From an uncultured Alphaproteobacteria bacterium (GTDB taxonomy: Bacteria; Pseudomonadota; Alphaproteobacteria; RF32; CAG-239), in contig CAKQUE010000005.1 of assembly GCA_934277435.1 (NCBI GenBank), positions 1-64,000 of the forward strand: a stretch of DNA of 64,000 nucleotides, written 5' to 3'. How positions within the stretch are numbered: position 1 is the stretch's first letter; every line of letters starts with the position of its first letter. The notes under the pieces were generated by a model that did not search any database, was not told the origin of the DNA, and saw only the letters and a list, made by a program, of their open reading frames with translations. The translations under genes and the position numbers were made by a program. This document shows, piece by piece, positions 43,943-51,179 of this stretch.

Positions 43943-43970
43943 TTGACAAAAAAATAAAAGAGAGTATAAA
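43943..43970 (+). promoter_or_regulatory. Promoter of the 52-aa gene
   Basis: TTGACA (43943-43948), a 16-nt spacer and TATAAA (43965-43970) lie right behind the fabZ terminator and some 60 nt before the start at 44028. Confidence 0.65.
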
Positions 43971-44027
43971 GACAATCACTTTATGATTATTTAGTAATTT
44001 TTATGTTTAATTAAACTTTTTAAGCTT

Positions 44028-44186
44028 ATGGCAAGAAAAGAACAGCGCGCTCAGAAGAACTCTAAGAAAGAGAAAGGCGCATTTAAGAAAAATTGTGGCA
44101 AATCCGCTTATCAGCAAGATGTGGCTAAGGTGGTGAAAAAACGTAAGCGTATTCGTCCTGCGCCAGTAGATAACAAGGTCTCATAA
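44028..44186 (+). CDS. Small basic protein, 52 aa
   Basis: A short reading frame beginning MARKEQRAQKNSKKEKGAF and ending RPAPVDNKVS; about a third of its residues are Lys or Arg. There is no strong Shine-Dalgarno site (only TAAG close to the ATG). It nevertheless has its own good promoter (43943-43970) and a strong terminator right behind it (44204-44247), so it is a real transcription unit. The composition suggests RNA or ribosome binding. I do not recognise the family. The unit could also encode a small RNA. Confidence 0.6.
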   Translation: MARKEQRAQKNSKKEKGAFKKNCGKSAYQQDVAKVVKKRKRIRPAPVDNKVS

Positions 44187-44203
44187 CAATTTTTCTGCCC
44201 GTT

Positions 44204-44247
44204 GCACCCTTTGAAATGTCTTTTGACATTTCTGGGGTGCTTTTTTT
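44204..44247 (+). terminator. Strong terminator
   Basis: GCACCC (44204-44209) and AAATGTC (44214-44220) pair with GACATTT (44225-44231) and GGGGTGC (44234-44240), followed by seven T. Confidence 0.9.
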
Positions 44248-44272
44248 GTCGCAAAAATAAGACTACTAGCTA

Positions 44273-44301
44273 TTGCTAAAAGAGATAAGCTTTGCTATAC
44301 T
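44273..44301 (+). promoter_or_regulatory. Putative promoter of the repeat-protein gene
   Basis: TTGCTA (44273-44278), a 17-nt spacer and TATACT (44296-44301), about 35 nt before the start at 44337. Confidence 0.5.
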
Positions 44302-44336
44302 TATAAAATAAGTAGTATAAAAATTGGAGGTGCATT

Positions 44337-44642
44337 ATGGCTGGTTTTGAAGATAGCAAGATTTTTAAAGTTGCTAAAGTAACTTATGATGCAGTTCAAA
44401 TGTTTAAATCAAAAGCGTCAAAATTGTATGATTCGGCAATAAACTCATATACAGGAAACGCTATTGAAAGTAAACGCTCTGTTCGTTCGGCAATGCGTTC
44501 GGTAAGAGAAGGGTTAAAATCTTTCAAGAACTATATTTCAAACAAGACAGAAGATTTAATTTTTGACGGGAAAGAAAAACTAGGCCAATTACGAGATTGG
44601 GGTAATGATAAAAAAGACACTCTTCATTATTATTTGCTATAA
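44337..44642 (+). CDS. N-terminal part of a repeat protein, ended by an in-frame stop
   Basis: A 101-aa product starting MAGFEDSKIFKVAKVTYDAV, with GGAGG 6 nt before the ATG and a good promoter upstream. It ends at a single TAA (44640-44642). The same frame then stays open for 1887 more bases with the same composition and motif style (DTLHYYLL before the stop, DTAHYGLL after it). It therefore looks like the 5' part of one 730-codon gene split by a nonsense mutation, or read through at low level. Lys- and Ala-rich, helical, no signal peptide. Confidence 0.6.
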   Translation: MAGFEDSKIFKVAKVTYDAVQMFKSKASKLYDSAINSYTGNAIESKRSVRSAMRSVREGLKSFKNYISNKTEDLIFDGKEKLGQLRDWGNDKKDTLHYYLL

Positions 44643-44687
44643 GGGCAAAAGAAGGGAAAAGATTTATTAGATACGGCGCATTATGGT

Positions 44688-46529
44688 TTGCTGGTTGCCG
44701 GCGATAAAGTTAAATCTTTGAAAGATTTATCGCTTAAAGGGTTTAAGTCTTTGCAGACAGTTGGCAAGGCTGGGCTAAACGGCGCGGCGATGGTTGCAGG
44801 TTTGACTGGAATGGCTGCGGTAAAAGGTTATCAGGTAACTGCAAATGCCATTGGCAAACAGTACCAGTCCTTTATGAATGGAGCTAAGTCTTTAATGAAC
44901 AGAACCAGCGCTCAAAAAAGATTGGCTTTGCAAAGTATGCGGCAGACTTTGAACAATGTTGGTTCATCTATCAGCAATTGGTTTAGCTCTAAAAAAGAAA
45001 AAATGAATTCTGGCTGGGAAACAATAAAAACTAAGACTGTCGCAAAAGTTTTTGCTCCGGCGGTCAAAATGTTTAATAAAACCGCAAAGAATTTGCAAAT
45101 AGTTGGCAAAGCTGGGCTAAACGGCGCTGCGATGGTTGCAGGTTTGACTGGAATGGCTGCAGTAAAAGGTTATCAGGTAACTGCAAAAGCTGTTGGCAAA
45201 CAGTACCAATCCTTTATGAATGGTGCTAAGTCTTTAATGAATAGAGCCAGCGCTAGAAAAAGATTGGCTGTGCGAAATATGAATAACACCTTGCAACAAT
45301 ATAAAGGTTTGTTTGGTAAATATAAAGAAACCGCGCGTCGAGCCATAAAAGATATGTACCAAACAAAAAAAGAACAGCTTAAAACAGGTTGGGAAATAAC
45401 CAAGAGTAATGTTAAAAACTCTAAAGTGGTACAATCTGTTAAAGATTTCAAAAATAAGACAAACGCCGCTATAAATAATGGTATGTTTATGGCCGGATTA
45501 GTTAAAGAAGCTGCCAAAAATAAATTGAATACGGTTAAAAAGCTTGCCGGCGCGCAATATGACGCGTTTAAGCAAGGCGCTCAGGTTAAAATGGAAAAAG
45601 CCAGCGCTCTGAAAAGATTGGGCAAGATGAAGGTTAGCAGCGTATTAAAACAATTCAGCCAACATAAAGAGCAAGCCGGTAAATCTATAACAGGTTGGTT
45701 CAATACAAAAAAAGGACAGTTAAAGAGCGGTTTGGAAAGTGTAAAAGCTGCCTATGTGACAAAGGTGCAAGCGCCGGCGGCTAAGGTATTTAGTAAAACA
45801 GCTAAAAATTTGCAGATTGTGGGTAAAGCCGGTTTGAATGGTGCAGCCATGGTTGGCGGTTTGGCAATGGCCGGAACGGTAAAAGTTTATGAAAGCAGTG
45901 CCAAATTTGTTGAAGGTAAGTATAACTCCGCTAAAGATACCGTAAATAAAGTAACTGCATGGGGCAAAGAGCAAACAACCGAGTTTAAAAATCAAGCAAA
46001 AGAGGTTTATGGCAATAGTTGCAAAAAAGTTGGCGGATTGTTTAGTTCTATTTCTGCCAAATTTAAAGAAACTAAAAATAAAGCTAGTAATCAAACTAAA
46101 GGATTCTTTAACAATCTTGGCGGTAAGATTTCTACCGAAATGCAAATAGCTAAAAGTAAGGTTAAAAATTCTAAGGTAGTGGCATCGGTTAGAGAATTTG
46201 CAGATAAAACGAATACCGCGATTAATACCGGAAGGGCTATGGCAGGTGTGGTTCATGCTGCGGCTGAAAAGCGATGGAATAGCGTGAAAAAGGTTACTGC
46301 CGAAAAAGCAACCGAGTTTATTAACGGCGCCAACAGCAGAATTATGGGTGGTTTGAATATGGCTAATAAAGTGGTTAATAACATAGTTAATGGTGGTGAA
46401 AAAACCTTAACCTATGTGGGGCAGACTTTGAGTTCGGCTGCACAGGATATAAACCAAGGAATAAAAAAACAGGCGAGAGGAAATACTGCCTCTTGGTATA
46501 GATTAGGTCAGATGCAAGTTCGGGGCTAA
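44688..46529 (+). CDS. Alanine/lysine-rich helical repeat protein (downstream part of the split gene)
   Basis: A frame of 613 codons, in phase with 44337-44642. It is built of two alternating modules. Module 1 (VGKAGLNGAAMVAGLTGMAA and following) occurs three times, starting near 44751, 45093 and 45810. The first two copies are very similar even at DNA level over about 190 bases, so the duplication is recent. Module 2 (KNSKVV.SV..F..KTN.AIN) occurs near 45413 and 46163. Amphipathic, LEA- or apolipoprotein-like helices with short hydrophobic GAAMVAGL stretches are predicted. No convincing ribosome-binding site lies behind the stop; TTG 44688 or TTG 44751 are the only candidates. Function unknown; surface, membrane-lipid or stress roles are all possible. 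Confidence 0.5.
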   Translation: MLVAGDKVKSLKDLSLKGFKSLQTVGKAGLNGAAMVAGLTGMAAVKGYQVTANAIGKQYQSFMNGAKSLMNRTSAQKRLALQSMRQTLNNVGSSISNWFSSKKEKMNSGWETIKTKTVAKVFAPAVKMFNKTAKNLQIVGKAGLNGAAMVAGLTGMAAVKGYQVTAKAVGKQYQSFMNGAKSLMNRASARKRLAVRNMNNTLQQYKGLFGKYKETARRAIKDMYQTKKEQLKTGWEITKSNVKNSKVVQSVKDFKNKTNAAINNGMFMAGLVKEAAKNKLNTVKKLAGAQYDAFKQGAQVKMEKASALKRLGKMKVSSVLKQFSQHKEQAGKSITGWFNTKKGQLKSGLESVKAAYVTKVQAPAAKVFSKTAKNLQIVGKAGLNGAAMVGGLAMAGTVKVYESSAKFVEGKYNSAKDTVNKVTAWGKEQTTEFKNQAKEVYGNSCKKVGGLFSSISAKFKETKNKASNQTKGFFNNLGGKISTEMQIAKSKVKNSKVVASVREFADKTNTAINTGRAMAGVVHAAAEKRWNSVKKVTAEKATEFINGANSRIMGGLNMANKVVNNIVNGGEKTLTYVGQTLSSAAQDINQGIKKQARGNTASWYRLGQMQVRG

Positions 46530-46582
46530 TACATTGGTTTGACTGATAAAAATTAAATTAACATTATTTAGGAGAAAATATT

Positions 46583-46987
46583 ATGAGTTTAGAAAAAGAA
46601 TGGGTTGAAGACTTCGAAATTTTGGAAAATAACGGAGTTATTGGTATAAATATGCAGCTTAAAGATGAGCCTATTGACACCGCAGCTTTGGTTTATGATG
46701 GTCGTAATAGCGCAATTTTGATTCGTAATGATAAAAAGGCTTATATTTTAACCAATTTAATCCATGAGGTTCGAGATAAAATCGCAAATTCTAAAGAAGT
46801 GTTGATTATTGAATCTGATGGAGAAGAAGTGGTAAATTCATATACTTGCGTGGTAAATATGGTTCCGGAAATTCCGGTGGAAGACACTATTCCGGAAACT
46901 TTGGGCGAAATGCTGGAAAACATCAAAGAAGCTTTTGGTGAAGAAGGCTGTGCTGCTTTGGCTCGCAAGTTTTGGGGAATTAAATAG
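46583..46987 (+). CDS. Hypothetical protein, 134 aa
   Basis: I do not recognise it. An acidic soluble protein starting MSLEKEWVEDFEILENNGVI, with a likely alpha/beta first half (AALVYDGRNSAILIRNDKKA) and a C-terminal helix (ETLGEMLENIKEAFGEEGCA). AGGAG lies upstream of the ATG. It follows the repeat protein and precedes another small gene by 14 nt, so the three are likely co-transcribed. Confidence 0.65.
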   Translation: MSLEKEWVEDFEILENNGVIGINMQLKDEPIDTAALVYDGRNSAILIRNDKKAYILTNLIHEVRDKIANSKEVLIIESDGEEVVNSYTCVVNMVPEIPVEDTIPETLGEMLENIKEAFGEEGCAALARKFWGIK

Positions 46988-47001
46988 TTTAGGTAATAAT
47001 T

Positions 47002-47274
47002 ATGGCTAATAAATTAGATGTTGAAACCCTTAATCGTTTACGAGGAATCGGTGGTAGTAGGAATGAAACGGCTGAAAAAGATAAGTTTGCTGAAAAAAAT
47101 GAGCCGCAGAAAACACCGTCTAAACCTGTCGACCCCGAAAAGACTGCGGCACTGAACAATTTTTTGAACAGTGTGCCGGATAATCCTGTTCCGGATTCGG
47201 AACGAAAGTATACGACTAAAGATTTAGATGATTTTTTGGATAATTTTATGAAAAATCATTCTAGCCAATCGTAG
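47002..47274 (+). CDS. Hypothetical protein, 90 aa
   Basis: Unrecognised. Hydrophilic, rich in Lys, Glu, Asn and Pro, probably disordered in the middle (PQKTPSKPVDPEKT), with helical ends. It begins 14 nt after the previous gene. No signal peptide or membrane segment. Confidence 0.6.
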   Translation: MANKLDVETLNRLRGIGGSRNETAEKDKFAEKNEPQKTPSKPVDPEKTAALNNFLNSVPDNPVPDSERKYTTKDLDDFLDNFMKNHSSQS

Positions 47275-47362
47275 ATGAAAAATCGTTGACAAAAATGCTT
47301 AAAAAGCGTAGAGAATAAAGCTAGAGTTTTATAATTTTTTATATAATTTTAGCTTTATTTTT

Positions 47363-47626
47363 ATGGAATACGCTGAAGCAAGAGCTTGGGTTTGTAAGAT
47401 GCTTGAAGTAGATAAACCCTTGAGTATGGAAATTCAGTCTTTGAAAAATCCAGACGACGAAAAATTTTCTGATTATCTCGATTCGATGGATTTTATGGTT
47501 CTTGATTATGAGCTGCTGCAGCAATTTCCGCCGTATCAGCAAAGAGAACCTTTTAGCAAGGACAATACATTGCGCGATGTTTGCAATTTTATTGCCGAAA
47601 ATGCTCCCAAAAAGCCGCTTGAATAA
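47363..47626 (+). CDS. Small protein resembling an acyl carrier protein
   Basis: An 87-aa protein with three predicted helices. The sequence FSDYLDSMDFMVLDYELLQQF has the DSx(D) pattern at the start of a helix that in acyl carrier proteins holds the phosphopantetheine Ser. The C-terminal NTLRDVCNFIAENA resembles the last ACP helix. Size and spacing fit, but overall similarity is weak, so this is a suggestion only. The ribosome-binding site is poor. The terminator overlaps its stop codon. Confidence 0.45.
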   Translation: MEYAEARAWVCKMLEVDKPLSMEIQSLKNPDDEKFSDYLDSMDFMVLDYELLQQFPPYQQREPFSKDNTLRDVCNFIAENAPKKPLE

Positions 47627-47641
47627 TCAAGCGGCTTTTGC
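47613..47641. terminator. Bidirectional terminator
   Basis: AGCCGCTTGA (47613-47622) pairs perfectly with TCAAGCGGCT (47627-47636), with T-runs on both sides. It serves the convergent small gene and the cyclophilin gene. Confidence 0.9.
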
Positions 47642-47670
47642 TGTTTGTTAGAATTGTTTGTTAAAATTTA

Positions 47671-48219
47671 TTATTTTTGGGTATCAGCCAAAACTTTTAA
47701 TGAAATTATTTTATCAGGATTTATGACTGAGCCATTATCGGCGCTGTTGCCTTTTTTTATGTGGTCAACAAATTCCATGCCAGAAATCACTTGTCCCCAA
47801 ACTGTGTATTGGCCGTCTAAGAAACCGGCATCAGCAAAACAAATAAAAAATTGACTGTCGGCGGAATCAGGTGAGGCAGCTCGTGCCATAGAAACTGTTC
47901 CGCGGCCGTGATGTTTATGATTAAATTCGGCTTTTAAGTTTTTGCCGCTTCCGCCGCGCCCTGTGCCGGTAGGGTCACCGGTTTGCGCCATAAATCCATC
48001 TATTACGCGGTGGAATTTAATGCCGTCATAAAAGCCCTGACGAGTTAATTCTTTAATGCGAGCCACATGATTCGGGGCCACGTCTGGATACATCTCTATC
48101 AAAACTGTGCCGTCTTTGAGTTGCATAACCAAAGTGTTTTCTTGGTCTTTAACATCGGCAGCCGAGGCTGTGGCGGCAAAACTAAATGCTGCAAGCAGGG
48201 CTAAAATAAATTTTTTCAT
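47671..48219 (-). CDS. Periplasmic cyclophilin-type peptidyl-prolyl isomerase
   Basis: Speeds cis-trans isomerisation of proline bonds. A signal peptide (MKKFILALLAAFSFAATASA) precedes the compact bacterial cyclophilin core. Conserved active-site residues are seen in GIKFHRVIDGFMAQTGDPTG and the SQFFICFADAGFLDGQYTVW segment. 182 aa. GGAG before the ATG. It is divergent from RNA B, whose promoter lies in the gap. Confidence 0.93.
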   Translation of the reverse strand: MKKFILALLAAFSFAATASAADVKDQENTLVMQLKDGTVLIEMYPDVAPNHVARIKELTRQGFYDGIKFHRVIDGFMAQTGDPTGTGRGGSGKNLKAEFNHKHHGRGTVSMARAASPDSADSQFFICFADAGFLDGQYTVWGQVISGMEFVDHIKKGNSADNGSVINPDKIISLKVLADTQK

Positions 48220-48318
48220 ATTTTTTCTCCTTTAATGTTTATTTTCACCAGCATAAAAAATAGATGTTAAGATTTGGCTAAAAAAGTTCTCTTTCCCGAT
48301 TCGTTTTTGATAAAAGTC

Positions 48319-48347
48319 TTTACTTTTTCGGTTGGTACATTTAAGAT
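48319..48347 (+). promoter_or_regulatory. Putative promoter of RNA B and the pilin gene
   Basis: TTTACT (48319-48324), a 17-nt spacer and TAAGAT (48342-48347) would start transcription near 48354, at the 5' hairpin of RNA B. It has the same spacing as the promoter proposed for RNA A. Confidence 0.5.
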
Positions 48348-48353
48348 TGTTCA

Positions 48354-48555
48354 TAGGCGGGATAAATCCGCTCAGGGCGTGAGAACCCTTTTATATAACC
48401 AGTCGTTACAGCATAAACGACTTAAATTTTTTATGCCGATTTCTGCCGGTTAGGCGGATGTCGGCTGAATAAGGCTATGCGCCCAATAGGCCGAGCCGTT
48501 TGGTTATATACGGTTTCTCAACATCCGCCCGCTTTTGACAGCGGGTTTTGTTTTA
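48354..48555 (+). ncRNA. Structured RNA B: pseudoknotted leader of the pilin gene
   Basis: P0 is GCGG/CCGC (within 48357-48371). P1 is 48380-48387 with 48512-48520. P2 is ten perfect bp (48392-48401 with 48501-48510). P3 is GTCGTT 48402-48407 with 48416-48421, followed at once by TTAAAT (48422-48427). P4 is GCCGA 48435-48439 with 48461-48465. P5 starts at 48473. GGCGGATGT (48453-48461) pairs perfectly with ACATCCGCC (48521-48529), crossing P1/P2. The terminator CCCGC (48528-48532) with GCGGG (48541-48545) shares two bases with that partner. P1, P2 and P3 differ in sequence from RNA A but keep pairing. The pilin ribosome-binding site starts 14 nt after the U-run. Confidence 0.75.
48528..48554 (+). 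terminator. Terminator of RNA B
   Basis: CCCGC (48528-48532) pairs with GCGGG (48541-48545), followed by TTTTGTTTT. The stem partly competes with the pseudoknot of RNA B. Confidence 0.75.
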
Positions 48556-48582
48556 TGTAACAATTTACGGAGGTTTAGAAAT

Positions 48583-49332
48583 ATGCGTAAGAATAGTTTA
48601 AAAAGGTGTTTTAGCTTTTGCTTTTTCGCTTTTGCTTTCAATGTTGCGTTTGAGCATAAACAAAGTGAACAGCCTCAAGTGTCTAAGAATATAAAGTCAA
48701 TATTATTGAAAAACTCACACGCGATAGGTAATTGTGTCGGCCGCAGTATGATAGAAATGCTAGGAGTATTGGCGGTTATTGCAGTTCTTACTGTCGGCGG
48801 TATTGCCGGCTATTCCAAAGCAATGGAAAAATTACAAATAAATAGAACTATTAATGAATACAATTCAATGCTTGTAAATGTTTTCGAAAATTTGGATTCG
48901 TTTACCTCAAAAAATTCGTGGTCTTCAACCATAATCGTCCAAGCCTTAAATATAGCTCCGGCCGGTTGGAAGGTTGAAAAAACATCTCATTTAAATATGA
49001 TGAGCGATAATACTGGTAACAAGGTTTCATGGTTTCCGGAAAATGACAGACAGTTACGCATTATATTCCAATTGGGTGGCGGCGCGGCACATCAGCAAAA
49101 TTTATGTATGTCTTTGATAAATGACGTATTTCTTCCATTACGTTCGGTTATTGGTATGTTATATTTTTCTAGCGGCGGAATATATTATTATTTGGGGGAC
49201 AATTATTGTCCGGAAAATAAAAGAGGTTATGAAAAATGTATGTCTTATTTGAATGTGAGTAATATCAGCTGGCAGTGTGCAAACTGTGCAAAATCCAGCG
49301 GCTGTGTATTGCATGTACTATTTTATCATTAA
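48583..49332 (+). CDS. Type IV pilin-like protein with an unusually long leader
   Basis: A 249-aa prepilin. The signature GRSMIEMLGVLAVIAVLTVG is a pilin N-terminus: cleavage after Gly53 puts Glu at position 5 of the mature protein, followed by a hydrophobic helix. The 53-residue leader is far longer than usual (5-25) and itself contains a hydrophobic stretch (CFSFCFFAFAFNVAF). The C-terminal 60 residues hold six cysteines, likely disulfide-bonded. The ATG at 48583 follows GGAGG by 9 nt; the frame also opens at 48535 inside RNA B, without a ribosome-binding site. Processing would be by the peptidase at 14620-15333. Transcription must pass the RNA B terminator. Confidence 0.8.
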   Translation: MRKNSLKRCFSFCFFAFAFNVAFEHKQSEQPQVSKNIKSILLKNSHAIGNCVGRSMIEMLGVLAVIAVLTVGGIAGYSKAMEKLQINRTINEYNSMLVNVFENLDSFTSKNSWSSTIIVQALNIAPAGWKVEKTSHLNMMSDNTGNKVSWFPENDRQLRIIFQLGGGAAHQQNLCMSLINDVFLPLRSVIGMLYFSSGGIYYYLGDNYCPENKRGYEKCMSYLNVSNISWQCANCAKSSGCVLHVLFYH

Positions 49333-49338
49333 AACAAA

Positions 49339-49365
49339 AAAGCCTTGGTAAAACCAAGGCTTTTG
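49339..49365 (+). terminator. Terminator of the pilin gene
   Basis: AGCCTTGG (49341-49348) pairs with CCAAGGCT (49354-49361), then TTTT. Its minus-strand tail can also end tRNA-Phe. Confidence 0.85.
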
Positions 49366-49368
49366 AAC

Positions 49369-49444
49369 TGGTGGTCGGGGACGGTTTCGAACCGCCGACA
49401 CAAGGATTTTCAGTCCTTTGCTCTACCAGCTGAGCTACCCGACC
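49369..49444 (-). tRNA. tRNA-Phe (GAA)
   Basis: A 76-nt cloverleaf on the minus strand. The acceptor is GGTCGGG/CCCGACC, the D-arm GCTCAGCTGGTAGAGC, the anticodon stem-loop AAGGA-CTGAAAA-TCCTT (GAA) and the T-arm has TTCGAAA. CCA is encoded (49371-49369). Confidence 0.97.
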
Positions 49445-49545
49445 ATCGTTTACGAAACACTTTATAAAATAGTTTTTAACAAAAGTCTATATATTTTTTT
49501 ACAAATGTGCAAAATTTTTTAATTTTGGGGCCGGAATTGCTTTTT

Positions 49546-49734
49546 TCAGTTTAAAACACGCTTTTCCAGAGCATTCATATGCGCCGAAATTCCGCTGCGG
49601 AAAATGGTTTGAATTTCTACCGCCATTTTATATTCGTTAAAATATCCGTTATTGCGGAAATAATTTTTTACTTCTTCCAAATTGTCTTCAATATCATAAA
49701 TAGTGTTGACATAAGCAAATTGTTTTTGATTCAT
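49546..49734 (-). CDS. Small hypothetical protein, 62 aa
   Basis: Starts MNQKQFAYVNTIYDIEDNLE with AGGAG 9 nt upstream, which supports it as a real gene. Soluble and helical. It follows another tiny gene on the same strand by 19 nt. I do not recognise it. Confidence 0.6.
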   Translation of the reverse strand: MNQKQFAYVNTIYDIEDNLEEVKNYFRNNGYFNEYKMAVEIQTIFRSGISAHMNALEKRVLN

Positions 49735-49753
49735 TTTTCGGTTCTCCTAAATA

Positions 49754-49918
49754 TCAGTGGCAATAATTGTTGCGGCACATATCAAATTCACAATTCAATA
49801 TGCGAAGTTTATTGAGTTCATTTTCATGATTATATTTTAAGAAGCTGGTTTCCAGCATTTGTAATGATTGATAAATGTGGTTTGGCATTATAACTGTTCG
49901 GTTCATTTCAAAATTCAT
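49754..49918 (-). CDS. Small hypothetical protein, 54 aa
   Basis: The ATG at 49918 has a near-perfect AAGGAGG 5 nt upstream, so translation is expected although the product is only 54 aa (MNFEMNRTVIMPNHIYQSLQ to the C-terminus with three Cys). The frame is open further upstream, but without a ribosome-binding site. It probably forms a two-gene operon with 49546-49734. Its upstream region contains a DnaA-box pair. Confidence 0.6.
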   Translation of the reverse strand: MNFEMNRTVIMPNHIYQSLQMLETSFLKYNHENELNKLRILNCEFDMCRNNYCH

Positions 49919-49937
49919 GATATCCTCCTTAATTTTT

Positions 49938-49970
49938 TGTGGATAAAATAAGAATAATAAGTTTTCCACA
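49938..49970. promoter_or_regulatory. DnaA-box pair
   Basis: TGTGGATAA (49938-49946) is the exact reverse complement of the consensus box TTATCCACA. TTTTCCACA (49962-49970) is a one-mismatch box in the opposite orientation. They lie in the AT-rich gap between divergent genes. Confidence 0.45.
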
Positions 49971-50093
49971 AAACAGAAGACCAAAAAAATATATGTCTGA
50001 ATTATAAAATGGGGATATTGACTCTGAGCTAAGTAATAATTATTATATGTATAAAGTTTAATTCTAGGAATAATTGTGAGCGAGGATAGCTAA

Positions 50094-51056
50094 GTGTCTG
50101 TAAGAGGAGACATTTTATTATTCAAGCTGTTGTCACATTATGAATTGGTGGTTGAACATGGACAGCTTAAAAGCGCCGCAGAAGAACTTGGTCTAAAGCA
50201 ATCTAATCTGTCCAAAGAAATGAAACTGCTTGAAGAAATGGTTGGCACAGAGCTTTTGATACGCACCAGTCATGGTGTGCGCCTGACGCTGACCGGAGAA
50301 CAGGTGTATGCCCAAGCCAAGGACTGTACTGGCCGTGTGGCGGAGTTGACCAACCGCTTCCACGGCGAAATTCAAAACAGCAGCATAACGCTGCAAGCCA
50401 CTTCGGCTACCATGGTATCTTTCCATAAATATCTCGACTTATTCAAACAAATATATCCTTCTGTTACTTGTAATTTTTACGATGGCTCCATTGTCAATCC
50501 CAGTTTGCTTAAAAGCGTAGATGTTTGCGCCACCTATATGCAAAACAAATGGCCAAATGTTGATGTAATTTGCGAAGGTAAAATAGTCTTTGCTCTTATG
50601 GCAACCAAAAAATATTTAGACGTTTACGGGTATCCACGCGATTTGGATGATTTGCACCAGAAACATCATTTGTGTTTATGCGAGGAATATTCGCGTTATA
50701 ATCCGCAGTATGATAATATTATGACCAACTGCCGCCATATAGATTTTCAGGTTTCAAACTTTGATATGATGCTTTCTATGGTGCGGCAAAAATGTTTGAT
50801 TGGCGAAATGCCGGCGTATATGACTCGTGTTTATCCAGATTTAATAAAGATAGATATTCCGAACTGGCAGCTGAAAATGCCTATTCAAATCATTACTGCC
50901 AGTGGCCGCAGCAAAATTCCGTATGTGCATACCATGTGCAGCTTTATTATTGAAATGTACCATGAGATTATGATGGCCGGCGGTATTGAAGATTTAGTGA
51001 TTTACCCGTCTTATACCAAAAATAAAAATTTAATTCCGTTAAAGCTTGAAAAATAG
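50094..51056 (+). CDS. LysR-family transcriptional regulator
   Basis: A 320-aa regulator. The winged helix-turn-helix is at the N-terminus (GQLKSAAEELGLKQSNLSKEMKLLEEMVGTELLIR). A periplasmic-binding-like effector domain follows from about residue 90. It starts with GTG at 50094, with GAGGA 7 nt upstream. It is on the same strand as accB and accC and 123 nt before accB. Control of the acetyl-CoA carboxylase genes is plausible but not shown. No clear T-N11-A operator was identified. Confidence 0.85.
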   Translation: MSVRGDILLFKLLSHYELVVEHGQLKSAAEELGLKQSNLSKEMKLLEEMVGTELLIRTSHGVRLTLTGEQVYAQAKDCTGRVAELTNRFHGEIQNSSITLQATSATMVSFHKYLDLFKQIYPSVTCNFYDGSIVNPSLLKSVDVCATYMQNKWPNVDVICEGKIVFALMATKKYLDVYGYPRDLDDLHQKHHLCLCEEYSRYNPQYDNIMTNCRHIDFQVSNFDMMLSMVRQKCLIGEMPAYMTRVYPDLIKIDIPNWQLKMPIQIITASGRSKIPYVHTMCSFIIEMYHEIMMAGGIEDLVIYPSYTKNKNLIPLKLEK

Positions 51057-51179
51057 TGATTTTTGCCTATTTTTGCACAATTTTTGCATAAGAATGAGTG
51101 AAAATTGTATATTTTTGTTGTTTTTTATGCAAAATCAGAATATAGGAATATCAGGTTAATTTTTAGAAAAGGAATAAAT

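Noticed and set aside
44337..46529. CRISPR array or tandem DNA repeat
   Set aside because: The repeats are long, codon-phased and encode diverged protein modules; no short direct repeats with unique spacers are in the window.
48354..48555. Known riboswitches for surface genes (cyclic di-GMP class I/II) or the cobalamin riboswitch
   Set aside because: Their conserved core sequences and helix layout are not present; the conserved blocks shared by A and B are different.
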